From NCBI GenBank assembly GCA_963747985.1, contig CAVVHG010000012.1:496001-560000 (forward strand): a stretch of DNA of 64,000 bases, written 5' to 3'. The notes under the pieces are model-generated. The model searched no databases. It had not been told where the DNA came from and was given only the letters and a program-made list of their open reading frames with translations. This document shows, in pieces, positions 27,079 through 36,725 of the stretch. Made by a program: the position numbers and the translations under genes. Position 1 is the stretch's first letter. Each line of letters starts with the position of its first letter. Source of the stretch: JACADW01 sp963747985 (GTDB taxonomy: Bacteria; Acidobacteriota; UBA6911).

Positions 27079-28623
27079 ATGTCTGACAGATACGGAGAAC
27101 TTGAGGCTCTGCAGCGAAAGGCCGCAGAGGGCGGCGGCGTTGAACGGCGCCGGCGCCAGCATGAAGCTTCCAAGCTGACGGCGCGGGAAAGAGTTCATTT
27201 TCTGTTGGACGAGGGGAGCTTCCAGGAGATCGGCATGCTCGTGGAGCACCGCTGCGTCGATTTCGGAGTGGAGAATCGGCAGATCCCGGGCGACGGAGTG
27301 GTAACGGGTTACGGCATGATCGATGGCCGAAAGGTCTGTGTCTTTGCCCAGGATTTCACCGTCTTCGGAGGGAGCCTGAGCGAAACGCACGCCGAGAAGA
27401 TCTGCAAGGTGATGGACATGGCCATGAAGATCGGCGTTCCCCTGATCGGGCTCAACGACTCGGGCGGGGCCAGAATCCAGGAAGGCGTCATGAGTCTCGG
27501 CGGATATGCGGAAATTTTCCTCCGCAATACGCTGGCAAGCGGCGTCGTGCCTCAGATTTCCGCGATCATGGGACCGTGCGCCGGCGGCGCCGTCTACTCG
27601 CCTGCGATCACCGATTTCATCGTCATGGTCCGCGACACCAGCTACATGTTTGTTACCGGGCCTGACGTCATCCGGACCGTGACGCACGAACAGGTGACGA
27701 TGAACGAGCTCGGCGGCGCTATGACGCACAATGCTACCAGCGGAGTCGCACACTTCGCAGTTGCGGACGATCGGGAGTGCCTGGCAACCATTCGCGAGCT
27801 CCTCGGCTACCTGCCTGCGAACAACATGGAGGATCCCCCGCGCCGGGCGACGGCGGACCCCTGGGATCGCGAGGACGAACGTCTCGACTCGATCATCCCG
27901 GACGATCCAAACCAGCCCTACGACATGAAGGAGATCATCCGGTCGGTGCTGGACAAGCATCATTTCTTTGAAGTCCAGATGCACTTCGCGAAAAACATCA
28001 TCGTCGGTTTCGGCCATCTCGAAGGACGTGCCGCGGGGATCGTCGCCAATCAGCCTGCACACCTGGCCGGCACGCTCGACATCTCAGCTTCGCTCAAGGC
28101 GAGCCGTTTTGTCCGGTTTTGCGACGCATTCAATATCCCGCTGATCACCTTCGAGGATGTGCCGGGATTCCTTCCCGGCACGGCGCAGGAGTTCGGCGGC
28201 GTCATCAAGCACGGGGCCAAGCTGCTTTACGCTTACGCAGAGGCGACCGTGCCCAAGATCACCGTGATCACCAGGAAAGCCTATGGAGGTGCGTACTGTG
28301 TGATGGCCTCCAAACACCTTCGCACCGACCTGAACTATGCATACCCGACGGCGGAAATAGCGGTGATGGGCCCGGAGGGCGCGGTGAACATTCTCTATCG
28401 CAACGAACTGAGGGCCGCCGCGGACCCGGACCGGTTCCGCGCTGAGAGAGTGGATGATTTCCGGTCGAGGTTCTCGTCTCCTTTTACCGCGGCCCGAAGA
28501 GGCTTCGTCGACGAGATCATCCGGCCGCGCACGACGCGCATGAAGCTGATCCAGGGACTGAGGATCCTCGAGAACAAGAAAGACACGATGCCGGCCAGGA
28601 AGCACGGCAATATTCCGCTTTGA
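27079..28623 (+). CDS. pccB: Acyl-CoA carboxylase beta (carboxyltransferase) subunit
   Basis: 514 residues, or 516 if ATG 27073 is used; I prefer 27079 because GGGAG lies 9 nt upstream. It carries the carboxyltransferase signatures GLNDSGGARIQEGV and MGPCAGGAVYSPA, with the C-terminal FEDVPGFLPGTAQEFGG and RKAYGGAYCVMASKHL. The sequence is closest in feel to propionyl-CoA carboxylase beta, but a methylmalonyl-CoA decarboxylase alpha subunit or other acyl-CoA carboxylase is possible. Biotin carboxylase and biotin carrier genes follow in order, making a complete biotin enzyme. Confidence 0.85.
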   Translation: MSDRYGELEALQRKAAEGGGVERRRRQHEASKLTARERVHFLLDEGSFQEIGMLVEHRCVDFGVENRQIPGDGVVTGYGMIDGRKVCVFAQDFTVFGGSLSETHAEKICKVMDMAMKIGVPLIGLNDSGGARIQEGVMSLGGYAEIFLRNTLASGVVPQISAIMGPCAGGAVYSPAITDFIVMVRDTSYMFVTGPDVIRTVTHEQVTMNELGGAMTHNATSGVAHFAVADDRECLATIRELLGYLPANNMEDPPRRATADPWDREDERLDSIIPDDPNQPYDMKEIIRSVLDKHHFFEVQMHFAKNIIVGFGHLEGRAAGIVANQPAHLAGTLDISASLKASRFVRFCDAFNIPLITFEDVPGFLPGTAQEFGGVIKHGAKLLYAYAEATVPKITVITRKAYGGAYCVMASKHLRTDLNYAYPTAEIAVMGPEGAVNILYRNELRAAADPDRFRAERVDDFRSRFSSPFTAARRGFVDEIIRPRTTRMKLIQGLRILENKKDTMPARKHGNIPL

Positions 28624-28689
28624 ACGCACGGCTGTTTTCGAAACGCGAAATATGAACCCGGGAATCCCATCGGGCTGCAGGCGCAGAAC

Positions 28690-30222
28690 ATGTTCAGGAA
28701 AGTGCTGATCGCGAACCGCGGGGAGATCGCAGTCAGGATCATCCGCACGTGCCGGGAAATGGGGATATCCACCGTCGCGATATACTCGGAGGCGGACCGC
28801 GCCTCATTGCACGTCCGCTTCGCGGATGAAGCCTACCTGGTCGGGCCTCCGCCCTCTTCCGAGAGTTATCTGGTGATGGATCGGATTCTCGATATCGCCG
28901 GGCGGTGCGGAGCCGAGGCGATTCATCCCGGCTACGGGTTTCTTGCCGAGAATCCTGCTTTCGCCCGCGCTTGCGCCGATTCCGGCATCCGGATGGTGGG
29001 CCCCTCGGCTGAATCCATCGAGGCCATGGGAGATAAGACCGGGGCGCGGGCCGCGCTTCGTAACTCCGGGGTGCCGCTGATCCCGGGGATGTATCGGCCG
29101 CTGCGATCGCCTGAAGAGGCGATTGCAGAAGCCGGGCGCCTCGGTTACCCGCTGATTATCAAGGCTGCCGGGGGCGGTGGCGGAAAGGGCATGCGTCTCG
29201 TGGAAAACCAGGCCGGTATGGCGGGTGCCTGCGAGGCGGCCGGTTCAGAGGCGCTGCGTGCTTTCGGTGATCCGGCAATCTACCTGGAGAAATACCTGAG
29301 ACCTGCCCGTCACATCGAGGTCCAGGTACTGGCCGACCGGTACGGGAATGCGGTGCATCTCGGCGAGAGGGAATGCTCGCTGCAGCGCCGTTACCAGAAG
29401 CTGCTGGAGGAAAGTCCCAGCCCGCTCCTGGACAAGGATTTGCGCCGGCGCATGGGCGAGGCAGCGCTCGATGTCGCGCGTGCCGCGCGCTATGAGAGTG
29501 CGGGCACGGTGGAATTCCTCGTGGACGAAGACAGGAACTTCTACTTCCTCGAGATGAACACGAGGCTCCAGGTGGAACATCCCGTCACCGAACTGGTGAC
29601 GGGCCTCGACCTCGTCCGCGAGCAATTGCGGATTGCCTCGGGCGAGCCTCTTGGAGTGAAGCAGGAAGACGTGCGAATGCATGGCTGGGCTATTGAATGC
29701 CGCATCTGCGCCGAAGATCCCGAGAACAATTTCCTTCCGTCCCCGGGCAGGATTCGAAACCTCGCGGAACCGCAGGGACCGGGCGTTCGCGTGGACTCGG
29801 GAGCGTATGAAGGATGTGAGATCCCGGTCCACTACGATCCGCTGATATCAAAGATCGTAACCTGGGGATCCGATCGAGGCCAGGCGGCGGCTCGAATGAA
29901 GCGGGCCATCCAGGAGTATCGGATCCAGGGGCTGAAGACGAACCTCCGCCTCTTCGGCGATCTGCTGCGCGATCAGGAATGGATAGGGGGACGCCTTTCA
30001 ACTGAGTTTGTCGACGAATTCCTTGCGCGGCGCCGGGCAGCCGAAGTCCCGAAGCCGCCCCTGAGCGGCGCGCTCGCGACGGTTGCTGCGCTCGCCTACA
30101 GATACTCCGCGCAGGAGAACAAAGCGGATGCCGCCCCTGAGGGTGGCAACGCCTGGAAGGCAGCAGGCCGCCTTGACCTGCTGCACAACGCTCCGCGGGG
30201 ACGATCCTGGAGGCGCGGCTGA
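28690..30222 (+). CDS. accC: Biotin carboxylase subunit of acyl-CoA carboxylase
   Basis: 510 residues. ATP-grasp enzyme that carboxylates biotin: N-terminal FRKVLIANRGEIAVRIIRTC, glycine-rich loop KAAGGGGGKGMR, HIEVQVLADRYGN, catalytic EMNTRLQVEHPVTE and a biotin carboxylase C-terminal domain. A short Ala-rich tail (about 40 residues) follows. No fused biotinyl domain is present; a separate carrier gene follows 78 bp downstream. It could equally be named pccA-type. It works with the adjacent beta subunit. Confidence 0.9.
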   Translation: MFRKVLIANRGEIAVRIIRTCREMGISTVAIYSEADRASLHVRFADEAYLVGPPPSSESYLVMDRILDIAGRCGAEAIHPGYGFLAENPAFARACADSGIRMVGPSAESIEAMGDKTGARAALRNSGVPLIPGMYRPLRSPEEAIAEAGRLGYPLIIKAAGGGGGKGMRLVENQAGMAGACEAAGSEALRAFGDPAIYLEKYLRPARHIEVQVLADRYGNAVHLGERECSLQRRYQKLLEESPSPLLDKDLRRRMGEAALDVARAARYESAGTVEFLVDEDRNFYFLEMNTRLQVEHPVTELVTGLDLVREQLRIASGEPLGVKQEDVRMHGWAIECRICAEDPENNFLPSPGRIRNLAEPQGPGVRVDSGAYEGCEIPVHYDPLISKIVTWGSDRGQAAARMKRAIQEYRIQGLKTNLRLFGDLLRDQEWIGGRLSTEFVDEFLARRRAAEVPKPPLSGALATVAALAYRYSAQENKADAAPEGGNAWKAAGRLDLLHNAPRGRSWRRG

Positions 30223-30300
30223 CGGCCGGCGCGCGCCGGGATCGCAAGTGACAAACGCAACGGCCGGGTGCCCGGAAGCGTTCGCCCGGGGGGGGTGATT

Positions 30301-30786
30301 ATGAGGGTTGAGGTCGATCTGGACGACAGACACATCGACGTTGAGATCTCACCGGCCGGGGTGTCTGTGGACGGTAGGAAGATTGACTGTGATTGGATTC
30401 GTATCGGCGGGAGCCGATACTCGCTGATCCTGGATGGACTGGTTTTCGACTTCTCTGTCGATTTGACTGACGGGCGCGTTGCGGTTGCCGGCAGGGAAGG
30501 CTCTTATCTACTGGGCGTAAGCGATTCCCGTGCCACTCGGGCCTCTTTGGAGCCCTGCGAGGCCCACGAGGGGCAGCTCCAGCTGCGCGCCGATATGCCC
30601 GGAAAGGTGATTCGAGTGCTGGTGCGCCCCGGGGATCTGGTTGCGGCCGGCCAGGCGCTCCTGGTCCTGGAGGCGATGAAGATGCAAAACGAAATCCGCT
30701 CCCCGAAAGCCGGGGTTGCGGGAGAGATCGCCGTCGAAGCCGGCGCGACCGTCAATTCGGGCGATCTGCTGATCACCGTCGAATAA
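30301..30786 (+). CDS. Biotin carboxyl carrier protein
   Basis: 161 residues. The C-terminal biotinyl domain (about 92-161) carries the canonical LEAMKM with the biotinylated Lys, preceded by DMPGKVIRVLVRPGD and ending in a GDLLITVE strand. The N-terminal ~80 residues form a separate beta-rich domain (VSVDGRKI...YSLILDGLVFDFSVD) that probably contacts the carboxylase. I start at ATG 30301 just after a G-rich stretch; the in-frame ATG at 30268 would add an uncharacteristic GSVRPGGV leader. Confidence 0.88.
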   Translation: MRVEVDLDDRHIDVEISPAGVSVDGRKIDCDWIRIGGSRYSLILDGLVFDFSVDLTDGRVAVAGREGSYLLGVSDSRATRASLEPCEAHEGQLQLRADMPGKVIRVLVRPGDLVAAGQALLVLEAMKMQNEIRSPKAGVAGEIAVEAGATVNSGDLLITVE

Positions 30787-30815
30787 CACACGTGCGGGGT
30801 GCGGATGCCGGCGGT

Positions 30816-32126
30816 TCAGGATCTGCGCCCGCTCTCCTTCCTGACAGTCTCGATCAGTTCCCCGATGAGGTAAAGCGAGCCGGTGACTACCACGAGGCCG
30901 TTCGCGGGGCAGCCCTTCCACGCTGCATGCAAAGCGTCCCGCGCGCATGAATGCAGATTCATCCTGTCCCGGGCGCGCGGAAATCGGGCCGCGAGGTCGG
31001 ACGGCTGCATCGAACGGGGACTGGCCAGCGGCGTCAGATGGATGCGGGTGGCAAGGGGAAACAGGCGGGATCCGATTCCTGCGGCGTCCTTGTCGCCCAT
31101 GATTCCGAACACGATGTGAACCTCTTTTTCGTTCTGATCGAGCAGGTAATTGCGCAGCATCTCTGCCCCTTCGGGATTATGTGCCCCGTCGAGAAGCGTG
31201 CGGCGACGCGCATCGTAGCAGTCCATCCGCCCGGGCCACTCTGCGGCCGCCAGGCCGCTCCGGACATCGGACGTCCTGATCGCAAAGCCCTGCAGAAGTT
31301 CCACTGCCCCGACCGCGACAGCCGCATTCCATGCCTGGTGCGACCCGGCGAGGCCGAGGCGCAGCCGCCGGTAGCTGTTGGAGGGAGTCACAAGGTTGAT
31401 GATGCAGTGCCCGCGCGGACGCCGAAGGATCTCGATATCGAAATCTCGTGCCACCTCGAGCAGGGGAGCGCGTCTTGCCCTCGCCACGTTCGCAATCGTG
31501 GCTCGAGCTGCCCGGTTTCGGCAGCCTGAGATCACCGGTACGCCCGGCTTGATGATGCCGGCCTTTTCGAATGCAATCTCGCGAATGGTACTGCCCAGGA
31601 TCTGTTTGTGGTCGTACGAGACGCCTGTTATGGCGCAGACCCGAGGCCGTACCACGTTCGTCGCGTCCAGTCTGCCCCCTAACCCTACCTCGACAACCGC
31701 GATCTCGACCGCACTTGCGGCGAAATGATCGAAGGCACAGGCTGTCAGGAACTCGAAGTAGGTCAGCGGGCGGTCCATCTGCCCCGGCTTCAGCAATGCT
31801 TCTTCTGCCGCGGCCACGCGGCTGGCAATGGACCCGAGGCGTCGGGCGCCGAGCACCTGGTTGTCGACCCGGATCCGTTCCTCGACCCTTTGCAGGTGCG
31901 GCGAGGTATACAGGCCGGTCTTCCAGCCTGCATGACGCAGGATGGATTCGGACATGGCTGCGACACTCCCCTTGCCATTTGTGCCGGCGATGTGCACAAC
32001 GGGGAATGAGCAGTGCGGCTCTCCCAGTGCAGCCAGGACGCGTACCATCCGGTGCAGGCCCAGATGCATCCCCTGCACTTCGTTTCCCCTGCGTGCCAGG
32101 AGGCCGATCACCTCTGAGTATTTCAT
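30816..32126 (-). CDS. folC: Folylpolyglutamate synthase / dihydrofolate synthase
   Basis: 436 residues. Mur-ligase family: ATP loop HIAGTNGKGSVAAM near residue 46, TSPHLQRVEERIRV, and VEVGLGGRLDATNVV. The C-terminal domain shows LLDGAHNPEGAEMLR. It adds glutamates to folate and may also join dihydropteroate to glutamate. It lies 88 bp downstream of accD, a common bacterial gene pair, and is convergent with the biotin carrier gene. Confidence 0.93.
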   Translation of the reverse strand: MKYSEVIGLLARRGNEVQGMHLGLHRMVRVLAALGEPHCSFPVVHIAGTNGKGSVAAMSESILRHAGWKTGLYTSPHLQRVEERIRVDNQVLGARRLGSIASRVAAAEEALLKPGQMDRPLTYFEFLTACAFDHFAASAVEIAVVEVGLGGRLDATNVVRPRVCAITGVSYDHKQILGSTIREIAFEKAGIIKPGVPVISGCRNRAARATIANVARARRAPLLEVARDFDIEILRRPRGHCIINLVTPSNSYRRLRLGLAGSHQAWNAAVAVGAVELLQGFAIRTSDVRSGLAAAEWPGRMDCYDARRRTLLDGAHNPEGAEMLRNYLLDQNEKEVHIVFGIMGDKDAAGIGSRLFPLATRIHLTPLASPRSMQPSDLAARFPRARDRMNLHSCARDALHAAWKGCPANGLVVVTGSLYLIGELIETVRKESGRRS

Positions 32127-32214
32127 GGTTCTTGGGCCGGCGAAAATCGCGCCCGCCCGACACTCACCCGGGTGACGCGTGTCCCACGAAATATTGAGGG
32201 GCGGGCGAACCGGG

Positions 32215-33063
32215 TCAGGACATGAAGAAATTCAAGGCATTGATGAGGTACTGGCGGAGATCCCGCCGGTCGACGATGGCGTCGATCATGCCGTGTTCCA
32301 GCAGGAACTCCGAACGCTGGAACCCCTTGGGCAGCTTCTGCCGAATCGTCTGCTCGATGACGCGCGGTCCGGCAAATCCTATCAGGGCTCCCGGTTCAGC
32401 TATGTTGAGATCGCCCAGCATCGCGAAACTGGCAGTCACGCCGCCCGTTGTAGGATCCGTCAGAATCGACATGAATGGTATGCGCAGATCGTCGAGCCTG
32501 GCCAGCGCGCTGCTGACCTTGGCCATCTGCATCAGGGAAAGAACGCCCTCGTGCATGCGAGCTCCCCCTGAAGCGGATACTACGATCAGCGGCAGCCTCT
32601 CGCTGGCAGCCTTCTCGGCCGCGGTCGTGACCATTTCACCGACGACCGAGCCCATGGAGCCGCCGATGAATGAGTACACCATGGCGGATATCAGTGTCGG
32701 GCGCCCGCCGAGTTTCCCGATTGCATTCACCACTGCGTCATTGTGCCCGGTTGCCTGGCGAGCAGCCACGAGCTTTTTCGAGTAAGGCTGCCGATCGATG
32801 AACTTCAGCGGGTCAGGCGAGATCAGGTTCGCCTGGAACACTTCGTATGCCCGGTCGTCGAAGAGCATCGCGAGTCGTTCATCCGCGCTCACTTTGAAGT
32901 GATAGCTGCACTTGGGGCAGACCCTGTCATTAGCTTCGAGGTCCTTCTTCCAGATGATCGCCCGGCAGCTGTCGCACTTGATCCAAAGGCCCTCGGTCCT
33001 GATGGTCTTGGGCTCCTCGCGCGGGGCCTGCAGGGGGCTCTTGTCCTTGCTGAACCATGCCAT
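32215..33063 (-). CDS. accD: Acetyl-CoA carboxylase carboxyltransferase subunit beta
   Basis: 282 residues from ATG 33063, giving the typical MAWFSKDKSP start; a TTG at 33075 is in frame but less likely. A C4 zinc ribbon (CDSC...CPKC) is near residues 30-52. The carboxyltransferase core has VVSASGGARMHEG and TDPTTGGVTASFAM. It forms the CT complex with AccA, which is not in the window. folC follows. Note that the neighbouring plus-strand carboxylase is a different, complete system. Confidence 0.95.
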   Translation of the reverse strand: MAWFSKDKSPLQAPREEPKTIRTEGLWIKCDSCRAIIWKKDLEANDRVCPKCSYHFKVSADERLAMLFDDRAYEVFQANLISPDPLKFIDRQPYSKKLVAARQATGHNDAVVNAIGKLGGRPTLISAMVYSFIGGSMGSVVGEMVTTAAEKAASERLPLIVVSASGGARMHEGVLSLMQMAKVSSALARLDDLRIPFMSILTDPTTGGVTASFAMLGDLNIAEPGALIGFAGPRVIEQTIRQKLPKGFQRSEFLLEHGMIDAIVDRRDLRQYLINALNFFMS

Positions 33064-33263
33064 GGGTAGTTTCAATCTCCGGATCGAGACTCGGCCGCAC
33101 TTCCACCGGCAAGCACGGAAGATCTTAACACAAGTCGGCCCCGTCTCCCCGGATTCTCCGGTCTATACGGTTTCGGAGCGCCGCCGACGTGGACCAAAAG
33201 CCATAAGACGCAAGTATTAGGCGATCCTGATGTGCGGCTTCGGCGCCCCCGGTATGAGATTTC

Positions 33264-34115
33264 CTAGTACCGGCACTGGGAGTTGTCGGACTTGACGAAA
33301 TAGGTCTTGTAGTTCGAGGCTTTGGGATCTGTGCAACCGACCAGGTTGAGCAGCTCAACCTTCCGGAATTCGATCGGGTGGCTCTCGCTCTGGAGCGAGA
33401 TGTAGCCTTCCTTCAGCAGCATGCCATCCTTCTTAACCGCGGGATCATAATTGGTGACGTTGCCGCCGCCGATCTGAGGTTTCTGATAGGAGAGGACGAT
33501 CTGGCCTTCAACGATGTGCCTGATTTCCTCGTCCCCGAGAACCTCCGCCTCGACACGGACCCACTGGTCTCCGCGATAGGTTGCAGATGTGGAGGTGACG
33601 CAATGCTGAGTGACGAGCCTGCCGTTCATTTCGATATTTGTGCCAGGCGTGCAGACGTTCGCAGTTGATCGTTCACCCGTATCCTTTCCTCCGAGCAGCT
33701 GCACTTCGATGCAGATGGGAAAATCCTGATCTTTCTTCATGCTCTGCGGGGACTGGGAGTGGACCATGATGCCGCTGTTGCGAAAGGCCCAATCCGGGGC
33801 TCCGGGAGTCTGTTCTCCGACGAACCTGTACTCCGCCGCGACGATGTAATATGAGAATTTCTGGCGATAGAAGATGTGCCCGAAGCGGTTGTTGAATTGA
33901 CCGTACCGGTCGTAGGCCGTCTTCATCACGCCATTCTCGACCCGGAACGTCTTTCCAAAGTTGTCATTGAGATCGTAGCCGGCAATTTTGACATCCCACC
34001 CTTCAAGGTCTTTGCCGTTGAACAGCTGGATCCACTCTTTCTTGTTGGGATCGTTCTGAGCCATCACAGGCACGCAGGCCATCATCGTGAGCAAAGCCAA
34101 CAGGATTCGCGCCAT
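33264..34115 (-). CDS. Secreted DUF1080 (3-keto-disaccharide hydrolase-like) protein
   Basis: 283 residues with a signal peptide (MARILLALLTMMACVPVMAQ). The mature part begins WIQLFNGKDLEGWDVKI, the hallmark of DUF1080, and contains SGIMVHSQSPQ and FPICIEVQLLGG in a concanavalin-like fold. DUF1080 proteins are often linked to 3-keto-glycoside hydrolysis. It is a monocistronic gene. The Cys-containing C-terminal tail (after NLVGCTDPKA) extends beyond the core. Confidence 0.85.
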   Translation of the reverse strand: MARILLALLTMMACVPVMAQNDPNKKEWIQLFNGKDLEGWDVKIAGYDLNDNFGKTFRVENGVMKTAYDRYGQFNNRFGHIFYRQKFSYYIVAAEYRFVGEQTPGAPDWAFRNSGIMVHSQSPQSMKKDQDFPICIEVQLLGGKDTGERSTANVCTPGTNIEMNGRLVTQHCVTSTSATYRGDQWVRVEAEVLGDEEIRHIVEGQIVLSYQKPQIGGGNVTNYDPAVKKDGMLLKEGYISLQSESHPIEFRKVELLNLVGCTDPKASNYKTYFVKSDNSQCRY

Positions 34116-34296
34116 ACTTCCTCCTCTCCGGACACCGGCACCATTCTACCTGCTTTTGCCGTCGGATGGAGACTTCCAATTATCTTGGCCGCAATGCCGG
34201 GGTTCAAATGGGCGCGCGTCGCCGAAGCACGCAAATGTCCGCCTCGGTGCGGTGCAACCACCTGGAGCTGCTGATCCGTGATTTCGAATCCTGAGG

Positions 34297-34329
34297 GCGA
34301 TTGCGACCCCGATTCCGATACCGGACCCG
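34297..34329. repeat. ATCGG-type low-complexity repeat (inverted orientation)
   Basis: A short run of CGATTCCGATACCGG-type repeats lies in the 257-bp gap between the DUF1080 gene and the histidine kinase gene. It resembles patches at 53412-53447, 53519-53554 and 59328-59357. Confidence 0.45.
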
Positions 34330-34372
34330 AGCGCCAGTAAAGTCTTGCTTCCCGGATTCGGCAGGCTGCCGT

Positions 34373-35857
34373 CTAGGCCGCCCGCAGCAATATGCTGATC
34401 TCGAGGCCGGAGGGGCTGAGATTGCGGGCCGCCACGGTTCCCTGGCAGGCGTCAACGCAGGCCTTGACGATCGCCAAGCCGAGGCCGGTACCGCCCGTGG
34501 CACGGGCACGATCGGCTTCGAGGCGATAAAACGGCTCGAAAAGGTTCTGAAGTGCTGCCGGAGATACGCCGGGGCCGCGATCGGAAATCGCGATTCTGAC
34601 CTGATCCTGCTGACGCTCGGCTGCGACGTTCAGCTCGCCGGGGGCGTAGCGCGCCGCGTTGCGCAGAACATTTGCCAGGGCGCGCGACAGGAGATCGGGC
34701 TGGGCGAACACTGCGGCTTCCTCATCGATCTCAATCTTGACCTCGCAGCTGGATGCCTCGCGCGCGCAGACTTGGCGGACCAGCGGGAGCAGCCGCACGC
34801 TGCGGAGTTGAGGCTCCGCACCCTTTAACCCCGCCCGCGCAAACACCAGCAGCTCGTTGACCAACTGGGACATCAGCCGCGATTCCTCCTGCGCGTCTGC
34901 GATGTAACTGGCGTTCGACGGGCCGGCGCGTTCTTCAAGAATGGCAAGGGCGTACTGCAGCCGGGCGAGCGGCGAATTCAGCTCGTGCGAGATGCCGCCC
35001 AGGAACCGTTTCTGGCCGCCGACGAAATTCTCGAGCCGGCTCGCCATCTGATTGATCGCAGCGCCAAGGCGGCCGAGTTCGTCGGAACGTCTTTCGCTCA
35101 CGCGCGTGTCGAAATGCTCCTCAGCGATCCGCTCGGTCGCGACCGTCATCTGCCGGATGGAGATAGTGAGGCTCCGGACAAAGGGCAGCCAGAGGAGGAT
35201 CGAGAGCGCCAGAACAGTTGCGATCACGAAGATCCAGGGCTTGGGATCAAAGAATAACCCGTGCCCGGTCATGGAATCGGACACTGCCAGGAGCATTGCG
35301 GGTGACGGCCTTGACTGTTCCTGATCGAACCACGGGAAGAACACCCCGGACCAGTAACGTGTGGGATTCGTCGTACTCAGCGTGAAGATCGAATCAGGGC
35401 GCAGGGCTTCCGGCGGAGTCCGACCAGCGAACGAGAATCGCTCGGAGGGGGGCCGGTCCGGATCGCCTGCTCCCCTTGGTTGGGGGCCTGATCCCTTTGC
35501 AGGTGGAAATGGAAACGGCCGTGTCGCAGCGAGCTGCTGCCGGACCTTGTCGGGCAACGGTGTGTCGCCGCCGGCAAGTTTCTCGCCCGACATCGTACAG
35601 AGTATAAACTCAACCTGGTATGAGGCGGAATACCGTCGCAATATTGAGTCCCGCTGGTCCCTTGGAGCGGCTCGAAACTCATCGGAAATGAGGCGTGCGA
35701 CAAACCGAAGCCGACTGCCGGTTGCGGCTGATAGCGGAGAGTCCGGGGGAAACCTGAACTGCAGGTTGAAGAAAACCAGGAAGACCACTCCCAGCACGAT
35801 CAGGTTCAGGAAAAACCAGAGCAGGATCTTCGTATAGAGCGAACGATGCAGCTGCAT
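34373..35857 (-). CDS. CpxA-like sensor histidine kinase
   Basis: 494 residues. Transmembrane helix 1 at about 10-31, a periplasmic region of about 175 residues with a Pro-rich stretch (KGSGPQPRGAGDPDRPP), and transmembrane helix 2 at about 208-228. HAMP follows, then HisKA (GGISHELNSPLARLQYAL, phospho-acceptor His291) and HATPase (ANVLRNAARYAPG, DRGPGVS, GTGLGLAIV). ATG 35857 begins MQLHRSLYTKILLWFF, typical of CpxA-class kinases. It lies 5 bp downstream of its response regulator and near a Spy/CpxP-like gene, which supports an envelope-stress role. Similarity to CpxA is at the domain level; orthology is not proven. Confidence 0.88.
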   Translation of the reverse strand: MQLHRSLYTKILLWFFLNLIVLGVVFLVFFNLQFRFPPDSPLSAATGSRLRFVARLISDEFRAAPRDQRDSILRRYSASYQVEFILCTMSGEKLAGGDTPLPDKVRQQLAATRPFPFPPAKGSGPQPRGAGDPDRPPSERFSFAGRTPPEALRPDSIFTLSTTNPTRYWSGVFFPWFDQEQSRPSPAMLLAVSDSMTGHGLFFDPKPWIFVIATVLALSILLWLPFVRSLTISIRQMTVATERIAEEHFDTRVSERRSDELGRLGAAINQMASRLENFVGGQKRFLGGISHELNSPLARLQYALAILEERAGPSNASYIADAQEESRLMSQLVNELLVFARAGLKGAEPQLRSVRLLPLVRQVCAREASSCEVKIEIDEEAAVFAQPDLLSRALANVLRNAARYAPGELNVAAERQQDQVRIAISDRGPGVSPAALQNLFEPFYRLEADRARATGGTGLGLAIVKACVDACQGTVAARNLSPSGLEISILLRAA

Positions 35858-35862
35858 GAGAC

Positions 35863-36606
35863 TCAATCCTCGCTGCTCCGCATGAGCATGTAGCCGGCTG
35901 AACGCACTGTCTTGATGTACTGCGGATTCCTGGCATCGTCGCCCAGCTTGCGGCGCAGCACCGAGATGTGGACGTCGATCGAGCGGTCGAAGACTTCGTA
36001 GTCGCGCCCTGCGATCGATTCCAGCAGCCGATCGCGTGTCAGTACCCGGCCTGCCGAGCGTGTCAGGCACGACAGCAGGTCGAACTCGAGCGCTGTGAGT
36101 ATCAGCGGCTGACCGCGCAGAGTGGCCTTGCGTGACGCACCGTTGAGCCAGAGTTCGTTCACGACGATCTCGTCCCCTCGAACATCCTCCTCCCGGCTGG
36201 CGGTGATGGCGGAACGACGCGTGACGGCGCGCAGCCGGGCCAGCAATTCGCGGGAAGAAAAGGTCTTGGGCAGATAATCATCCGCGCCGAGCTCAAGGCC
36301 GACGATGCGGTCGGATTCCTCCCCCAGCGCGGTCAGCATCAATACAGGAACAGTCGAAGTGCGCCGCAATTGCTTCAGCACCTCGAAACCGTCCAGGCCC
36401 GGGAGCATGCAATCGAGAATAACGGCCTGGTAGCTGCCTTCCAGTGCTTTCCGCAGTCCCTCAGGTCCCGTGTGGACACAGGTAGTCTCGAATCCGAATG
36501 GACGGAGATAGTCGGTCACGAGGCGGCACAGCTTGGCATCGTCGTCCACCAGGAGAATCCGCGCGCTCTGAAAGGCCGTATCGCCTGATTTGTCGGGCTT
36601 GTTCAT
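35863..36606 (-). CDS. CpxR-like OmpR-family response regulator
   Basis: 247 residues from ATG 36606 (a TTG at 36612 is also in frame). Receiver: ILLVDDDAKL, phospho-Asp in AVILDCMLPGLDG, and Lys in DDYLPKTFSSREL (a Thr follows Lys where Pro-Phe is more usual). Winged helix: LEFDLLSCLTRSAGRVLTRD and FDRSIDVHISVLRRKLGDD, a form characteristic of the CpxR/OmpR class. It precedes its kinase and is divergent from spy. A CpxR-box-like repeat lies 46-61 bp upstream. Confidence 0.9.
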   Translation of the reverse strand: MNKPDKSGDTAFQSARILLVDDDAKLCRLVTDYLRPFGFETTCVHTGPEGLRKALEGSYQAVILDCMLPGLDGFEVLKQLRRTSTVPVLMLTALGEESDRIVGLELGADDYLPKTFSSRELLARLRAVTRRSAITASREEDVRGDEIVVNELWLNGASRKATLRGQPLILTALEFDLLSCLTRSAGRVLTRDRLLESIAGRDYEVFDRSIDVHISVLRRKLGDDARNPQYIKTVRSAGYMLMRSSED

Positions 36607-36650
36607 AGGCAAGTTGAGTTTAGGCTGCGGAGCCCCCGAAAATCAGCCAA

Positions 36651-36713
36651 TTTTACCATCCCTTTACAAAAATCCTGAGCAACGCAACAAGCGCTTTACT
36701 TTGGACAGGTATG
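36651..36713. repeat. Conserved upstream element, copy 1 (between CpxR-like and spy genes)
   Basis: About 63 bp shared with 40623-40685 and 46423-46485. The common pattern is TTxACCA, N4, TwACAAAARTCCTGRG, then a GC-poor stretch and GCTTT. It sits in the 377-bp divergent gap; the rest of that gap holds one hairpin and no convincing gene. The element may itself contain a weak promoter (TTTACA at 36663-36668, then AACAAG 17 bp later). Confidence 0.7.
36652..36667 (-). promoter_or_regulatory. CpxR-box-like direct repeat GTAAA-N6-GTAAA
   Basis: On the minus strand the sequence reads GTAAA, six bases, GTAAA (plus-strand TTTAC at 36652-36656 and 36663-36667). E. coli CpxR recognises direct GTAAA repeats with a short spacer. 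The site lies 46-61 bp upstream of the response regulator start, fitting autoregulation and control of divergent spy. Binding is inferred. Confidence 0.6.
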
Positions 36714-36725
36714 TTTCGACTCGTC

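Noticed and set aside
27031..28062. 343-aa open frame on the minus strand
   Set aside because: It is antisense to the carboxylase beta gene, His/Asp-rich without domain motifs, and explained by GC-rich codon bias.
33064..33263. tRNA gene in the gap before accD
   Set aside because: No cloverleaf with a T-arm consensus (GGTTCRAATCC) could be found here or in the other gaps.
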